Source of the DNA: Hippasteria phrygiana
Lineage: Eukaryota; Echinodermata; Asteroidea; Valvatida; Goniasteridae
Reading direction: 5' to 3'
NCBI GenBank assembly: GCA_037893225.1
Contig: JAZGUH010000001.1
Location: forward strand, 744,001-808,000
Length of the DNA stretch: 64,000 nt
The notes under the pieces were generated by a model. That model made no database searches, was not told where the DNA came from, and saw nothing but the letters and a program-made list of their open reading frames with translations. Positions 10,901-47,690 of this stretch are shown one piece after another (the stretch's first letter is position 1; each line of letters opens with the position of its first letter). A program made the translations under genes and the position numbers.

Positions 10901-12149
10901 GGCAAAACGTTTTAGGTTGGTTTTTTGTTTGATCGCGTAGCACATTGCGCAAGTAAAAGGCAAACCACGACTCATTGCCAAATACATTGTATTAGTTATC
11001 AAAAAAAATAGTACGTCTTTTTGTTTAATAGTTTTACTTTACAAAATCTGTGCACTGCTTTATTTAAAATACAATCCTTAACAAAAAAAACAACTGTTTT
11101 TTACAATGATTTTAGACTTTAAAAAATGTTGGCCAGTGTGTGAAGACTTTTTTCGCGGAAGAATATTCCACGGTATCATTATTCAACATAAATATAGAAC
11201 AGCTCACAATGCAATGGCGCATGGCAAGTCCAAATGTTCATTGATCGATATCGTTACTCGCGCTCCAAGCGAGCTGCTGTCGTCAGCAATTTTTCATTGA
11301 AACTAGTGTGGGCCTGTTTATTTCACACGAATCCGGATCGCGATAAGTGCGTTGGTTCACACATCAGATTCCGCCTATGGATGGCGCGAACCAGCGGCTG
11401 GATCACTGTGATCGCGATCCGGATCCGGGATTCGTGTGAAACAACTCTGATATTCGAATGCAAATAATGCCACTTACGATGCTCGCAAGATATCGAACTC
11501 AACAGAACCTTAGGCCAAGTAAAAACAAATACCAGTTGATCGTCCGGTTTTTTTTTCAAAAAGAGGATGATGATAGGGCCTTTTTATTTGTTATTTTTTC
11601 CCCAAGATGGCCGCTAAATAAGCATTTAAATTCAAAATGGTCGCCAAATTTTCAGTTTAAAATGACCGCCAGCTTTTTAATTAGCTATTCTACTATAGCA
11701 AGTTGAGTCAAAATATCCACGTTAAACAGTGTTCTATGTATGTTATCAAAGTATCCAATTGTTTTATGCCACGGCATGTTCTTTTCAATTGCATTTTCAC
11801 TTTAAAAACTAACAAAGATCGCCATTCAGGGAATAGCCTAATCCAAAAGACTGATGGCATGTAGAATATTTAACTTGTTTTGTTTGGGGTATTGAAAAAC
11901 TCAAATACCATATTAACAAAATGCGTAAATTGATCAAGCACTGCGGGCACCGTGCGTGCAACGGATCGGCGTTCGCCGTTTGCGCATTTAGAGCTAGCTA
12001 CTACTGTGGCCGGGGGCATATTTTTTCCGTAGGTGGGTGTATCAATTTCATGAATAATTCAGTGTTGCAATTAACACTGCACTTAGGTTATCAGTCTCTT
12101 TTTGCCCTTAAATTAAAAATATCCCAAAGATATCAAAGTGGAGAAAAAT
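10901..12149. other. Intergenic, no gene seen apart from one MITE
   Basis: Includes AAAATGGTCGCC-type short repeats near 11595-11665, related in wording to the hairpin at 17122-17233. No coding frame was recognised. Confidence 0.4.
11309..11446. mobile_element. Short MITE related to the 996-1455 element
   Basis: Inverted ends: GGCCTGTTTATTTCACACGA at the left, ATTCGTGTGAAACAA at the right, with GGATCGCGAT-type subterminal blocks also inverted. Shares the end and GATC-rich blocks with the longer element at 996-1455. Confidence 0.6.
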
Positions 12150-12235
12150 GGTACGGGTGGATTCGAACTAGGAACTATGGGACCTTTTGATCCATAGCCC
12201 ATCCCACCATCCACCAGACTAGCCTGTGAGCTCGA
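12150..12235 (-). repeat. tRNA-like SINE head
   Basis: On the minus strand a box B (AGTTCGAATCC) lies downstream of a box-A-like GGCTAGTCTGGTGGATGG, with no proper acceptor stem. It is treated as a SINE head or tRNA pseudogene, not a working tRNA. Confidence 0.45.
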
Positions 12236-12529
12236 CAACAGCCGTTATTTAAAATGATTTAATGTAAATAGTTGACTAAACAATAACAATTATGTGACGT
12301 TCTGTTCTATTATAATGGATAAACATGATTTCTCATAAAAACTACTGAATTATTCATGAGGCCGCCTGCAGAAAAAAAACTGGGGGCCGGGCGGGAACGC
12401 GCAGGCTGAGAGAGCACGCAAGTACAAGTACAGGTTTCGAGTAAACTCGGTCCCACAGAAGTCCTCGATTTACACCATACACATGGGTGTGTGTTTGTTT
12501 TTGCATTCAATAGGGGACCTTTAACAATA

Positions 12530-13010
12530 GAGGACAATAGGATCCCCGATTGAGAAAGGTCCCTGTTTGAAAATCGTGTACAAAACCAACCCTTGGCAAA
12601 AAGTAGGAGGTCCCCGATTGCAGGCGTTTACACACTTGCCCGTGTGTGCGTTTGTAAATACCGGCAATCGTGGACAAGGGACACAAGGGTTTGGCGTAGA
12701 CAAAGGGTCGATTGACCGAACGTCCACGATTGAAAATCGTGTACAAAACATATGGGAGGCCTTCCGAAAAAGTTAAAGTACAAACAAAACAGGGACAATA
12801 CACACTTTACACAGAGAAAAACGTTGTTTATTAAACTTTTAAACAACCCCGGGTTGTTCATGTGCCCTGCTTTAAACAGCCAGTTGGTTGTTCAAGCAGG
12901 GCACATGAACAACCCGGGGTTGCAGTTTAAAAGTTTAAACAACGTTTTTCTCTGTGTAGGGGGTCCGCGATTGCCGGTATTTACACACTTGTGTGTGTTG
13001 GGGAGAACTT
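12530..13010. repeat. Degenerate repeat cluster (GTCCACGATTG / GTGTACAAAAC units)
   Basis: Several rearranged copies of the same words occur: CCCCGATTG, AAAATCGTGTACAAAAC, GTATTTACACACTTG and a GTGTGTG run, on both sides of the palindrome at 12808-12958. The pattern suggests a complex repeat that was later split by the palindromic element. No coding content. Confidence 0.5.
12808..12958. mobile_element. Near-perfect 151-bp palindromic foldback element
   Basis: The left arm runs TACACAGAGAAAAACG through CCCGGGTTGTTCATGTGC. The right arm is its reverse complement with only small differences; the spacer is about 20 nt. It interrupts the repeat cluster at 12530-13010. Long, well-preserved arms suggest a recent insertion or ongoing arm correction. 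Confidence 0.8.
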
Positions 13011-13964
13011 GGTTTACATCACAAGCTGTACTTAACCTCTTGCCCATCCGCGCCCCACTTTTCACATTATTTTTTTCCAGGCGGGAAAAATAACCCACTG
13101 TTGCTGGTGGTATATGGTTATTATAAGTCACTCATGCCAACCCAAAAAATGGAAATCAAATTTAACAAACAAAAGGAAACAAACGACAATCAACAAAAGG
13201 AAATAGATCAAAGCAAATTACAATACAGAAACTAAAATAATAAATAATAAATAAAAAAAGTAACAATGCTTTGATCTTTATAAATTATACAAATTCCAAG
13301 AACAGCTGTAACTGCAAGGAAATAAATTCTAAAACACTTCGTAGTCATAAATTCCATTCAAAATTTTAATACAGACTGTGCAATATGATAGCAGAATTTA
13401 CAATTCCACACAACTACATGACACATATTAATCAGAATTATTATTACAATCATAACTAATATCAACAAAAACTCTTTCCCCAAAAAACTGGAAAAGAAAA
13501 GAAAAACATTCTTAGGTTGAAATCAAATTAAATAATCGCTAATAACCCAATGCCCAAAGTATTCTGCAACAGACAAGCACTGGTACCGCCACTTCCTAAT
13601 TAATTCAGTACAAAATCGGAGTTAAACAAATCCAATCCTCATTTCAGAGATTATACCTATCCCGTACGAAAATCAAGCAGCGTCAAAAGTCAGCCAGGGA
13701 TAAGAACAAATCTAAGAATGAACATCTGCTCACAAATAACAGCATCCCCCTAAACCAACCCCGACCCATTATCAACCACACTGGTTTGGCCCAGCCCTAA
13801 TTGAAGTCTTAAATGACACTGGGTACCGTATCAGAAGGTGTATGTGCTTGATAATAAATCTCACCCCTATGTTTTTAAAGGTAATATACAACATTTGCAA
13901 ACATCAAAAAGCAAAACTACTAAATTATTATTGAAAAAAACCAACCTTACTTGATTAAGTAAAT

Positions 13965-14255
13965 AATAGTCTCAAGCATCCTGTGAAATAATGGCAACTG
14001 TGTGCCGTCATTTTCAAGTAGTCTAGTTCCCCGGCCTGATAATTCTCTGACGTCTATAAATTGCTCTGGTTTGTCTGAAGTAGGGAACCAGACTACAAGA
14101 ACAGCATTTTGTTCTCAGTTTTCCCCAGTATGATCTATGCACACCAAACCTTAAACAGGTCAGCTTTACAGTACTTGCTATAAAATACTAACCCCCAAAT
14201 CCATTCATTTCTGAAAATTACACCAAAAGCAAATGTTGTATACTACCTTTAACTC
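13965..14255. repeat. Dispersed repeat, copy 1
   Basis: Shares ordered blocks with 32815-33105, including GCATCCTGTGAAAT, AGTCTAGTTCCCC and TGTATACTACCTTTAA. Each copy has its own internal insertions or deletions. Both are in the same orientation. Family unknown. Confidence 0.65.
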
Positions 14256-16222
14256 AAAAGATCTCATTCACATCTAAAGTGTGTGATCAACAATGAGGAT
14301 ATAACAGGGCAACAGCAATCACACCTTCCCCCTCCATTATCATACCAAAACCTACACGTGCTAATATTACCATCCCTGAGGGATGGATCAGGACTGTTAG
14401 AAAGGTTCATAGGGAACTCAACAGGAATGAACATAATGACCAAAGCGGTCACAATCAACCAGAAGTTGAACTTTTTTGTTTCGATACCATGTACAAACTG
14501 TACATTATTACTTTATAAAAAAAGGACAGAACATACCCCTTTTTCCCCCCTCTGGAAGAGGGTACCAAACAATCCCAACTTTCCCCTCAAGAAGGGGGCA
14601 GTACATATCCCTTTGCTACTCTGTAAGGTACATGTAATAGCACATACCCCTTTGAATGGGCAGTACTTACCCACCTTTACCCCAGGATTGGGGACAGCTC
14701 ATACCCTTTACACCTAGTCTAGACCTACCACCGCCACCGTCTTTAGAGTTTCCAGGTCCATCCCACGATCCTAAATATTACTCAGTCTTCCTATCTTGTT
14801 ACCCACTTATTGTTTCATTGGTACAACCTTTGTAGCCTGCAAATAATCAACTGCCGACTGTTAAGATCTATGAGCAGTTTGGTAAGTCTGTAGGAAAAAT
14901 TGTGTCTACTGTAAAATTTTTGTATTTATAATATTTATATTTACATACATGTATTAAAGAATACCATCAGAGACTATGTATACTAGGGGGGTGTGTTGAA
15001 TAATTTCGATAGCAATGATATATGCAATGCATCTGCGTCCCAGAGCCCATTCGGTCGAGAAGACACGATTGATACACGTACATTTCAAACAACTCCATCT
15101 AGTTGAATGTTTATCTTCTAATGCAGAAATTAGCTATATCCCCATCTTTCTACCAACATTGTGACTTTTTTGTACACAGCAATGTATGAAATAGCACCAG
15201 CAAATAACTGAAACCATTGAGTGAAATTTAAGATTAAGTTTATGGTCTTGCACCTAACCTCCATACACACAAGATCAGGCAGATCTGTGTTGAGTGGCAG
15301 GCAACTGTAAAAAACAGCCCAATCAAATGATTTGATTGACAACACAATGGATCAGACCTAATAAAAAAAAAACAGATTTTTATTTTTATCAAAGACCATG
15401 ACTGTTGACTGTTCAAACTTAATTTTTCCCGCTTCCCACATCAGCATTAAGTCTCAACAAATTGCCTACAAGCTTTGCAGACATCAGTCACCTACAAACA
15501 AAATAACTTTTTCAGGGATTGTTTGAAAGTTTATTAAGTTAAAAATGCCCAAAACGTTTTTCAAAAATTGATCTTAATTTGGACGCACAACTCAGCAATT
15601 AAAATCATGAATCGACAAAATAAATAGTTTCGTACTAAGTTTTGAACATCAGTATGATTCAATGTAGAATTCTGGAAGAAGCAAATCGTATTTGTATAAG
15701 GCACAAGCAAACCAGTGTCGAGTGTTGAGTGAATACCACCACATGTAAACGGCAGTCTGAATTTAAACATCAAGTCAACTACAAAGCTGGGAAAGTCTAA
15801 AATGCCACAAGAAATCGCACCCTAGTCGTATCTAGTAACAGCTCCATAATTAGAATGTTGCTTTGGTTTAAAACTGTGTTTGACACAGCAATGCAATTTT
15901 GTTGTGTCACAGATGTATTGTGAGACTGAACATGCAATGAAACCGACCTTGTGTTTGTAATAATTTTGCTAAGCGCAGAAAAGTTTTGATTTGCAAAAAC
16001 AGCCAACAGTCAAAACTGCATGTGATGTATACTGCTAGTACTGGTTCTCAGTCATTAAGTTAGCAGGGGAAAAAATGCCGACAGCTTCATAAAATTTGGC
16101 CCTGGTTCATGATGGCGAATGCTATACCAACCAATAAGAAGGCAGCAACAGATCATGTGATTGCTTCAAAGAAGGTACAGCAACAAACGTCACTTTTGTA
16201 CATAAATTGGCCCTAGTAAGTC
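14256..16222. other. Intergenic, no gene seen
   Basis: Mostly unique AT-rich sequence. The longest frames (for example plus 14283-14717) have no recognisable motif and biased pyrimidine-rich composition. Nothing supported. Confidence 0.4.
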
Positions 16223-16407
16223 CAGGGCTGTAGTCGAGTCCATCACAAGCACCCCAGTCCTAATTCCAATCACAAACTATTCAAACGAGCTTTGACAAAG
16301 GCATTCCTTTGTCATTGTTCATCCAGTTACTTGTGACCGGCTTCATGAAAGGACTTCTGACTGGACTTGCGAAAGCAAGGACTTGCAAGGACTCGACTAC
16401 AGCTTTG
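16223..16407. mobile_element. hAT-like MITE, CAGGGCTGTAGTCGAG family, copy 1 with perfect TSD
   Basis: Starts CAGGGCTGTAGTCGAGTCC and ends with the decayed inverse GGACTCGACTACAGCTTTG. The 8-bp duplication AGTAAGTC flanks it exactly (16215-16222 and 16408-16415). Only 185 bp, non-coding. Other copies lie at 30541-30768 and 41797-41990. Confidence 0.9.
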
Positions 16408-16479
16408 AGTAAGTCTAACACCAGTTCAAGGCACACAATGCCCTGAAATCCCCTAAATTTCATCTCTGTTTAGTTACCT

Positions 16480-16850
16480 GACCTATTTCCAAGGTCTGCG
16501 TGTAAACATTCTCCCACAATGTGTAATATTTACTGAGAAACGTGGGGAAAAACCGAAGCATTGGCATCTGAACATTCAGACTGGTGCTGCACATAATGCA
16601 GCCGGTATGCAACCAAAGCACTACAGAGCAAGGGCACCACACTGGATTCTAAAATTTTCCAACGGTCCGACTTTTACAAACCAAATTGGCATCCCTGAAA
16701 TGATTTTCAATGATTTTCAGACAAACAGCACATGTTGAAGGAATGGTCGTATAAATTATTATATTCTACTTTTGAATAAGCTTTCCTAATATACGAATTT
16801 GAAGTAGCCCGATTGGGTGCTCCCCACTTACAATTGCACTGCATCAATGT
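16480..16850. repeat. Dispersed repeat, copy 1 (partner at 55355-55705)
   Basis: About 350 bp collinear with 55355-55705 in the same orientation. Shared blocks include ATAATGCAGCCGGTATGCAA, GAGCAAGGGCACCA and ATTATATTCTACTTTTGAA. No inverted ends were recognised. Family unknown. Confidence 0.75.
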
Positions 16851-17121
16851 GTCTAAAGCTGTACTTAAAGGTTCACAGAAATTTAACCAGGAAAAAAAAT
16901 GCTGTAAGTGGCTTTGAAGCAGTGATGACAAAGAACTAAATATTTGGAGAAGTTTTTGTGTTTTAACTCTGCGGTGTGAAATCTAGGCCATCAGCCTCGG
17001 TCCAAAAATTGGGCCACCGGTATCAAATGATCGAGAGGAGTAATGCTCATAGCGATTTTTGGCAAGGTATGCACACCTAGAGTTGGAAAATTGGTTGATA
17101 GTTATGGTAGTAATAGTAATG

Positions 17122-17233
17122 GTTATCACTTTTTTTTTTTTTTTTTCAAAATGGCCGCCAATATGCTTGTTACCGGATTAATTATATGTGGTAAAAAGCA
17201 TTTTGGCGGCCATTTTTTTTTTAAAGGGTGATA
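17122..17233. mobile_element. Hairpin MITE with TTATCACTTTT ends
   Basis: Inverted arms: TTATCACTTTT, then a T run and CAAAATGGCCGCCAATATGC, mirrored by GCATTTTGGCGGCCATTTTT and GGGTGATAA. The loop is about 25 nt. Foldback type, non-coding. Confidence 0.7.
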
Positions 17234-17244
17234 ACACCCAAAAA

Positions 17245-17343
17245 GCTGCCACCGCTGCAATGCTATCACATATTTTCCTTTGGCTGCCAGAACCGCTGCG
17301 ACACCCCGACGTCTTCCGTAAAAAAACGTACTCAAGGGGTTAA
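17245..17343. mobile_element. Truncated TTAACCC(TTTGCG) element, right half
   Basis: The sequence from GCTGCCAGAACCGC to ACTCAAGGGGTTAA matches the right half of the elements at 17648-17916, 19920-20138 and 34653-34872. The left half is replaced by the hairpin MITE at 17122-17233. Confidence 0.6.
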
Positions 17344-17593
17344 CATGCCTCAGTATACAAATACTCGCCAAGATTTTTATACAGCGACTCACATCAGCAG
17401 CATGAAAGCAATGTTTGTTTCTATCAATGACGTCATGGCCAGAAAGGGCAGGAACACATGGCATGATTTCTACCATCCCAAGTCTTAATCCTTTACTGAA
17501 ACACAAACATTCATCCAAAGCTTTGTTTCTTCTGTGTTCATTATTTCAGAACCTGTCTCTGTGGCATTTTTCCTTTTTCGATTTGTGTGCTCT

Positions 17594-18053
17594 TTAACCA
17601 TAGCCGTCCCAAATCTGCCAAAATCCAACATCAAGTTGTGTTATTTTTTAACCCCTTTGCGTACGGATGACGCCACATGGCGCAAAAAAACAGTGCCACC
17701 AGGCCGGATGATGCCATTGACCTCTGTTTGTGCAGTTTCAATCCATTGTTGGATTAAACAGTGCCACCAGGCCGGATGACGCCATTGGCCGCTGTTTGTG
17801 CAGTTTCAATCCATTGTTGGATTATTGTGTATGTGTTACCCTTGACTGCACAAACACATTGTGGCCGTTTTGCTTGGCTGCCAGAGCCGCCGCGGCACCC
17901 CGACTCAAGGGGTTAATGGGTTCAGGACTATAGAGCCTTGGCACCATTAGTTGTTGAAGTACAAAGAATGTGCCATAGGTATACTGCACAGTGTTGGATT
18001 TTGACAGGTTGAGGACACTTCCCAGCAAAAGTGCCCCAGGGGATTAGGGTTAA
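17594..18053. mobile_element. TTAA-bounded element (TTAACC...GGGTTAA) split by a nested insertion
   Basis: Outer parts 17594-17651 and 17917-18053 align with the uninterrupted relatives at 39310-39529 and, inverted, 45107-45314, sharing AGAGCCTTGGCACCAT and GTACAAAGAATGTGCCAT. TTAA lies at both outer ends, as expected for piggyBac-type insertion. The interruption is the element at 17648-17916. Confidence 0.7.
17648..17916. mobile_element. piggyBac-like MITE (TTAACCC(C)TTTGCGTACGG), nested copy
   Basis: TTAA at both ends (17648-17651, 17913-17916), with ends CCCTTTGCGTACGG and CTCAAGGGG. It carries an internal tandem duplication of about 68 bp: two copies of a block beginning ACAGTGCCACCAGGCCGGAT at 17690 and 17758. 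It sits inside another TTAA element. TTAA targeting suggests the piggyBac group; no transposase present. Confidence 0.75.
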
Positions 18054-18603
18054 ACATTTACATTGAAGAATGTTTACAATAGGACATTCAACAGCTGATG
18101 TCTGAACGATTATGTTTGGTATAGCTCAGGGCATTGCAACAATATATTACACCACAAATAAATGCGTTTTTCTAGCCATAGCACCCTGTAGTCCTGGGTG
18201 GAGGAGGGAGAGGAATACAAGAGATTGCACGAGGAGTCTATCAACGAAGATCAACATGGGATGGGGATTGATGTTAACCCCGTCTGTCTGGCTGTTAATT
18301 ATGGGGTGCTGGTATGCCAAGATGGGCTTGTGCAGCCAAGCGTAATGCAAACAAAAGTAAAATGGACTGAGTACGTGCAGGAATGCGCGTATAGATGACA
18401 ACCGGTCAGGTGGTCTTTTTTCAAACCGCAGCTATGGCCGTGGTCCGTATTTAAGAGGTTAATTAGTTCTGCAGGATCTGGAGACTTGTGCACTTTCAGT
18501 TTGTTAGGGGCTGATATTTCGGACGTGGAGTTCTAGATTGTTTAGCAAGAGAATACGATGTAATACACATTGTGTAGGTCTATTACACAGAATACAACAT
18601 TTC

Positions 18604-19069
18604 TAGGGCTGTTCATTTTCGAAAAATTGAGTATTCGATTATTCGAGACTTGGCTGGACCGAATATTAGATAAGTCTTTCAGGCGTCTGCTGTAACTGCA
18701 TGCGGCGCCGGCGTTTTACATGCAGCGATCGATAATATAGACCACCTGATGGACATTTTTTGCATTGTATCAAGATCATTACGAGTACGTATATTGTTCT
18801 GAAAACAAGAAACCAAATTCCAGCCTGAGTTTTTGCAATCATTATTTTAAAAGTGTCAAGGGTTTTACGGTCGGGAACAATAAACCTCTGTCCACAAAAA
18901 AATGCGCCATTTGACACTGCTAAGTGCCATAACTTTTCTATTAAAATAGCATCAGAGTCGTATCCGTACGTCCCTATATATTTTTTCCGAATATTCGAAC
19001 CAGCCAAAAGCTATTCGAATATTTTGATGATCAAATATTTGAATATTCGCTACATTCGGGACAGCCCTA
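18604..19069. mobile_element. hAT-like MITE, TAGGGCTG family, copy 2
   Basis: Starts TAGGGCTGTTCATTTTCG and ends GGACAGCCCTA. Flanks AACATTTC and AACACTTA match at 6 of 8 positions, consistent with a decayed 8-bp duplication. Shares the interior CATTTGACACTGCTAAGTGC block with copy 1. Confidence 0.8.
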
Positions 19070-19684
19070 AACACTTATTGCCTAACGTTCATAAATACAT
19101 GTATGTATTCAATTATTCAAATGGTTCCTATCATAAAAGATGTTAGTGGTTTAAGAGCAAATGCGTATCTTGCTGTTAGGTCATGCGCGGCAAGGTAAAA
19201 GAAAAGACGTCGGTGATGGTAAAGTATAGAGAGTATGATAGTCAAAGACTACATGATGACACTGCATTGTACCGACGCATGCGTTGATTGAAATTTCTAG
19301 ACTTAGAGAATGGCTTTGGTCTATTGGGGATTGGTCAGATTGTTTCACACATTAGCATCCTCACATTAGCATTAGCTAATATCACAGAGGAGGAATTTGT
19401 AGGATGGCACCTTGTAAATCAGCCCACTCCAGCTTGGGTGTAGTCCATCATTGAAAGTCTACTGCAGCCTGAGCAACTCTCTCCTACAATGCTGGCCTTC
19501 AGTGGAATTGTACCACTTCGTTTACAAAAGCATGAAGAAACAGGCACAGCTGAGGAACGACGGCACTACTGTGGACCGATGATGCACCGTCTAGACAGCG
19601 TTTCAAACCTGCTGGGCGTGCTATTTGTGTACCTTTTAGACGGGAGGTTGTGCTGAGGATGTGAGCGGGGGTTGTCTGGGTGGG

Positions 19685-44042
<24,358 letters not shown>

Positions 44043-45106
44043 CTCTGAGTTTTAGGCCTCAAACTCAGGACTAGGGAGAATTTGGCAGGGGCGGAGAGCG
44101 GCCCTTACTACAAAAATGCAGTAACTGGGCACTAACTGAAGCTGGAACACAGCAGCGAGTTTCCAGAGTTGAAGATTCAGTTAGAACGTCTCTCAGTCCA
44201 GCATGTTCCGTCTCAGCGAGTAATTATTCCAAAAGTGTGATTATTTCTCTTAGTGATGAAAAAGACCAGGAGAGATGTCAGAAAGTTCCCAAAATTGCCT
44301 GCAACATAAACAAGACCAAATAATAAAGTAAAATTAGAAAAAGGAGTCAAAATAATTGTAACTCAAGATCTTCTTTGGAGGGAGACCTTGGGATTACAAG
44401 AATTGTTTCTGCCAATTTTCAAGATCCGAATCTATTCAACATTGGTAGATTACTCATCCAAATCAATCCATATAAATTACATCATATTTGTGGGATTTTG
44501 CCCACAACCTCTCCCCAGATAAAAAAAAAAAAAAAACAACCCAAACTACCCAAAACCTGTAACAGTGGGTGACATGGCTGATGGACTTTGTGCATTTATA
44601 TTGACTGATGACCCATGAATCCTAGAATCCTGCTTTTTCTGAACATATTGTCAAACAAAAAGTGTGGATATCGACTTAAGTTTACCAATTGTTGCTTTCA
44701 TATTGACATGTAAATATACTGAAGATTTTTCTTTAGTACATGTATAAGTTTTAGGTTTGAAAACTGGAGCAAGGACATGGTCATACTGAACAGAAATAGC
44801 ATAAAGGACCCAGATAAACTTCACCTCCAGTAAACCGTAGCCCGAGATTACTTCGGGCAAAATGTCACTTTCTTTTCTTGATTATCACTGGTTGGTGGTG
44901 GCTGTTTGATGACAGCCCCTCTGAGCTCAGTCAAAGAGGAATGAACACTGTTGGAGTGACAACAATAAACAATATCCTTATTTTTGTGGAAAGAGGGGGA
45001 GGGTTTTGATTTTTAAAGGAAATTATGGGGGCAAGAGTCAAAATATTGACTTTTTCATGAAACAGTGATTTCTCCAAACTCACATGGCTCCAACCAAAAG
45101 CGGGTA

Positions 45107-45314
45107 TTAACTCTAACCCCCTAGGAATTTTTACTAGGAGGCTTCCTCAACCTGTCAAAATCCAACACTGTGCAGTAAACCTATGGCACATTCTGTGATT
45201 AAATTGGGGCATCATAGCTCCATGTAAAGTAATGGTACCCTACAGTACTGAACACATCAAAATTAGACAAAACCTGCTGTTGGAGTTTGTAAGGCTTGGG
45301 GTAGTTAGGGTTAA
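45107..45314. mobile_element. TTAA-bounded element, inverted copy
   Basis: TTAACTCTAACC to TTAGGGTTAA. Interior equals the 39310-39529 family in reverse (TCCAACACTGTGCAGTAAAC). A further fragment starts at 45549 (TTAACCCTAACCC). Confidence 0.65.
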
Positions 45315-46036
45315 AGAAAGTTGCATTTATTTTACAAAAATATTGTTAACAATTATAGTTCATTTTGGAACAATATAAAATTATTTAAGAACTAAAAAAT
45401 ATAAATCCTCCAAAGGTGTCCTAAACTACACAAATCCCTCAAATATTCATGCTGATTCACGCGGTGGTATCAGTTGCCAGTTAATTTACACGAGTCTATT
45501 ATGAAAATGGTGTCCTAAACTATACAATAGCCCTAACACTAATTTTCATTAACCCTAACCCTGCTAAATCCAACAGTTTAACCCTTACTACCCCAAACCT
45601 TACAAACTCCAACAGCAGCCTGTGTTGAATTTTGTTTGATTTGGTACATGAGGGTATGAGACTTGTGGAAATGTTGGACTTTGCTGGGGTACATGGGCAG
45701 GGTGTTTGGTGGGTGAATTCACGGCCAGGCACTGGCAGAGTTGCTGGCCAGCCTTGATACTGTACTGTGCAGTATACATGTACATGAATGTACACTGCAT
45801 ACATCTACTGTGTGTCATGGTATCGCATTACACGTGAGGACAGAAAAGAGGGTATAACAAAGTGAACAATACTGTCCTCACATTCTTTTTCTTTGTTTGG
45901 GAAAATGTGAGGACAGGCAAACTAGTGCTTAGTCTATGGGGATGGGTTATATCAATGGAAACAATGGAAAGTCGTCACAATTATATAGCGATACAAAAAT
46001 GCATGTTGTTGCTGGGGTATTTGGGGGGGGGGGGTA

Positions 46037-46835
46037 CAGTGTTCTCCACGAGGGGTTTTAGCAGGGCGGGCCGCCCTGCCAAAATTGTATGCCGCCCCGC
46101 TAAAGTTTTACCGGCCCTCTAAAATTTTCACCGCCCTGCTATTTTTTTTCATTGGATTTTCCCCCATTCTTCACTGTCTTCACAGTTTATCTAAGTACGC
46201 AGAAGTTTACCGCACTCTGTGGAACGAACATGAAGAGTTTGCCAGCATTAACATTCAGCAGTATTGCAGTAGCGTTTATAGTAATCGAACAGATATCTAT
46301 ACAACTGCTAATTTATTTATCATATATTTTTGGGAAAATTAACATGATTTAACGTAACGACACAACATGCATACAGCGGGATTCAACTGTTTTCGCACAT
46401 GTACGTAGCCTCTGTTTGAGCCTGATAGGATGTATTGCAGCAATAAGCGCACGTGTATAAGGATCACTGTGCAAACCTGCGTCTTGAGAAAAGGCTAGTC
46501 AAAAAGACGCTCATGCGTAGTTATAGTTTCAAAGCCGGGTTAGTGGGCAACACCGTGATTTGTAAGCAAGTGATTTCAATGTGGTATATATACGACGTTC
46601 GTGAAAAATTGAAATAAGTGATCTCAATGTTCTTGTCGGGTGCAAAGTTGTGTGACGTTCTATGATTTGTAGAAGTATTTGCCGTACGCTAGAATTTCAG
46701 ACGTTTGGGTGGCCACTTTCTCATAAGAAAGTGGCCAGGAAATGCCTCTAGAATCTAGACGCCGTAAGGGCGTCGCGCTACGCGCTCGCATTGTGTCTGC
46801 CGCCCTGCTAAAATTTCAGGCCGTGGAGAACACTG
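46037..46835. mobile_element. Element with CAGTGTTCTCCACG inverted ends
   Basis: CAGTGTTCTCCACG and CGTGGAGAACACTG are exact inverses 800 bp apart, with further subterminal matches (GCAGGGCGG, CCGCCCTGCTA). Flanks share GGGTA only. The ends resemble hAT termini. It sits inside a local duplication, since GTACATGGGCAG and TGTTTGGTGGGTGAATTCA also occur at about 45690. No transposase frame was seen. Confidence 0.65.
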
Positions 46836-47599
46836 GGGTACATGGGCAGTGTTTGGTGGGTGAATTCATGGCCAGGTACTGGCAGAGTTGGTGCTCAGTT
46901 TGGAGCTGTTCTGGATACTAGGTTAAAATCTTTGAAAACCCAATGCAGACCAAATGTTGGTATATCCGAGTTTGACCCCAAAGGTCTCCGGGTGGTGGGG
47001 GAGTATTAAGGGAATACTTTGCCCTCTCATTGTACATGTACATTATGACATGTCCACAGCACTGAGATGAATATTCATTGCAACACATTAGGCCTTTTCA
47101 CACTAGAATATCCATCCCGGGGCGAACTCGCCCCGGGGTTGCACTGGGGCGACGAGTTCAACCCCGCGTCGATTCTCACTTGCTTTTCTAAAAGCCCACT
47201 TATCTCGCCCTGGGCGAGTTTGCCCCGGGAATCAGCAGAGTCATTTCTCACTTGAACATGGCGGTCATCAGGGCGAGCGCTTATCGAGTGGTGCGCATGT
47301 GTAGTTCCCGCATTACCAAGAAATCTCAGTGGAAGCGCGCAAAGATTTTTCCCACAGTGCAACTGTTACAAACATGGCACCTGCCTGTGGAATCGATGTC
47401 ACACGCGCAGCAATATTTATGTTTGTTTCCGTTTCATCTGTTAATATTCAGAAGCCGCAGACATCGAGAAAACGATTCCTGTTGTGTTGCGCTGATATGC
47501 AAATCAATCCAAATAACACACGCTTTTGGTGACCTTTGTGCCTTTGCTTGCCCCGGGGCGAACCCACCCCTCCCCCATTTCTCACTACCATTCTCACAC

Positions 47600-47690
47600 C
47601 GCCTCGGGCACGGGCTAACTATACGATGGCTGTTTGCTGTTCGCTGTCAGTGGTGCATCAGCAAACAGCCGTTGTATAGTGAGGCACGAG
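47600..47690. repeat. Inverted repeat (CCTCGGGCACGGGC arms)
   Basis: CTATACGATGGCTGTTTGCTG at 47619-47639 is mirrored by CAGCAAACAGCCGTTGTATAG, with outer CCTCG-GCAC arms also inverted. It is part of a GC-rich region (47090-47700) that also has the palindrome CCCGGGGCGA-AC-TCGCCCCGGG. Confidence 0.6.

Noticed and set aside
14283..14717. 144-aa plus-strand frame
   Set aside because: Pyrimidine-rich composition, no domain, no splice context.
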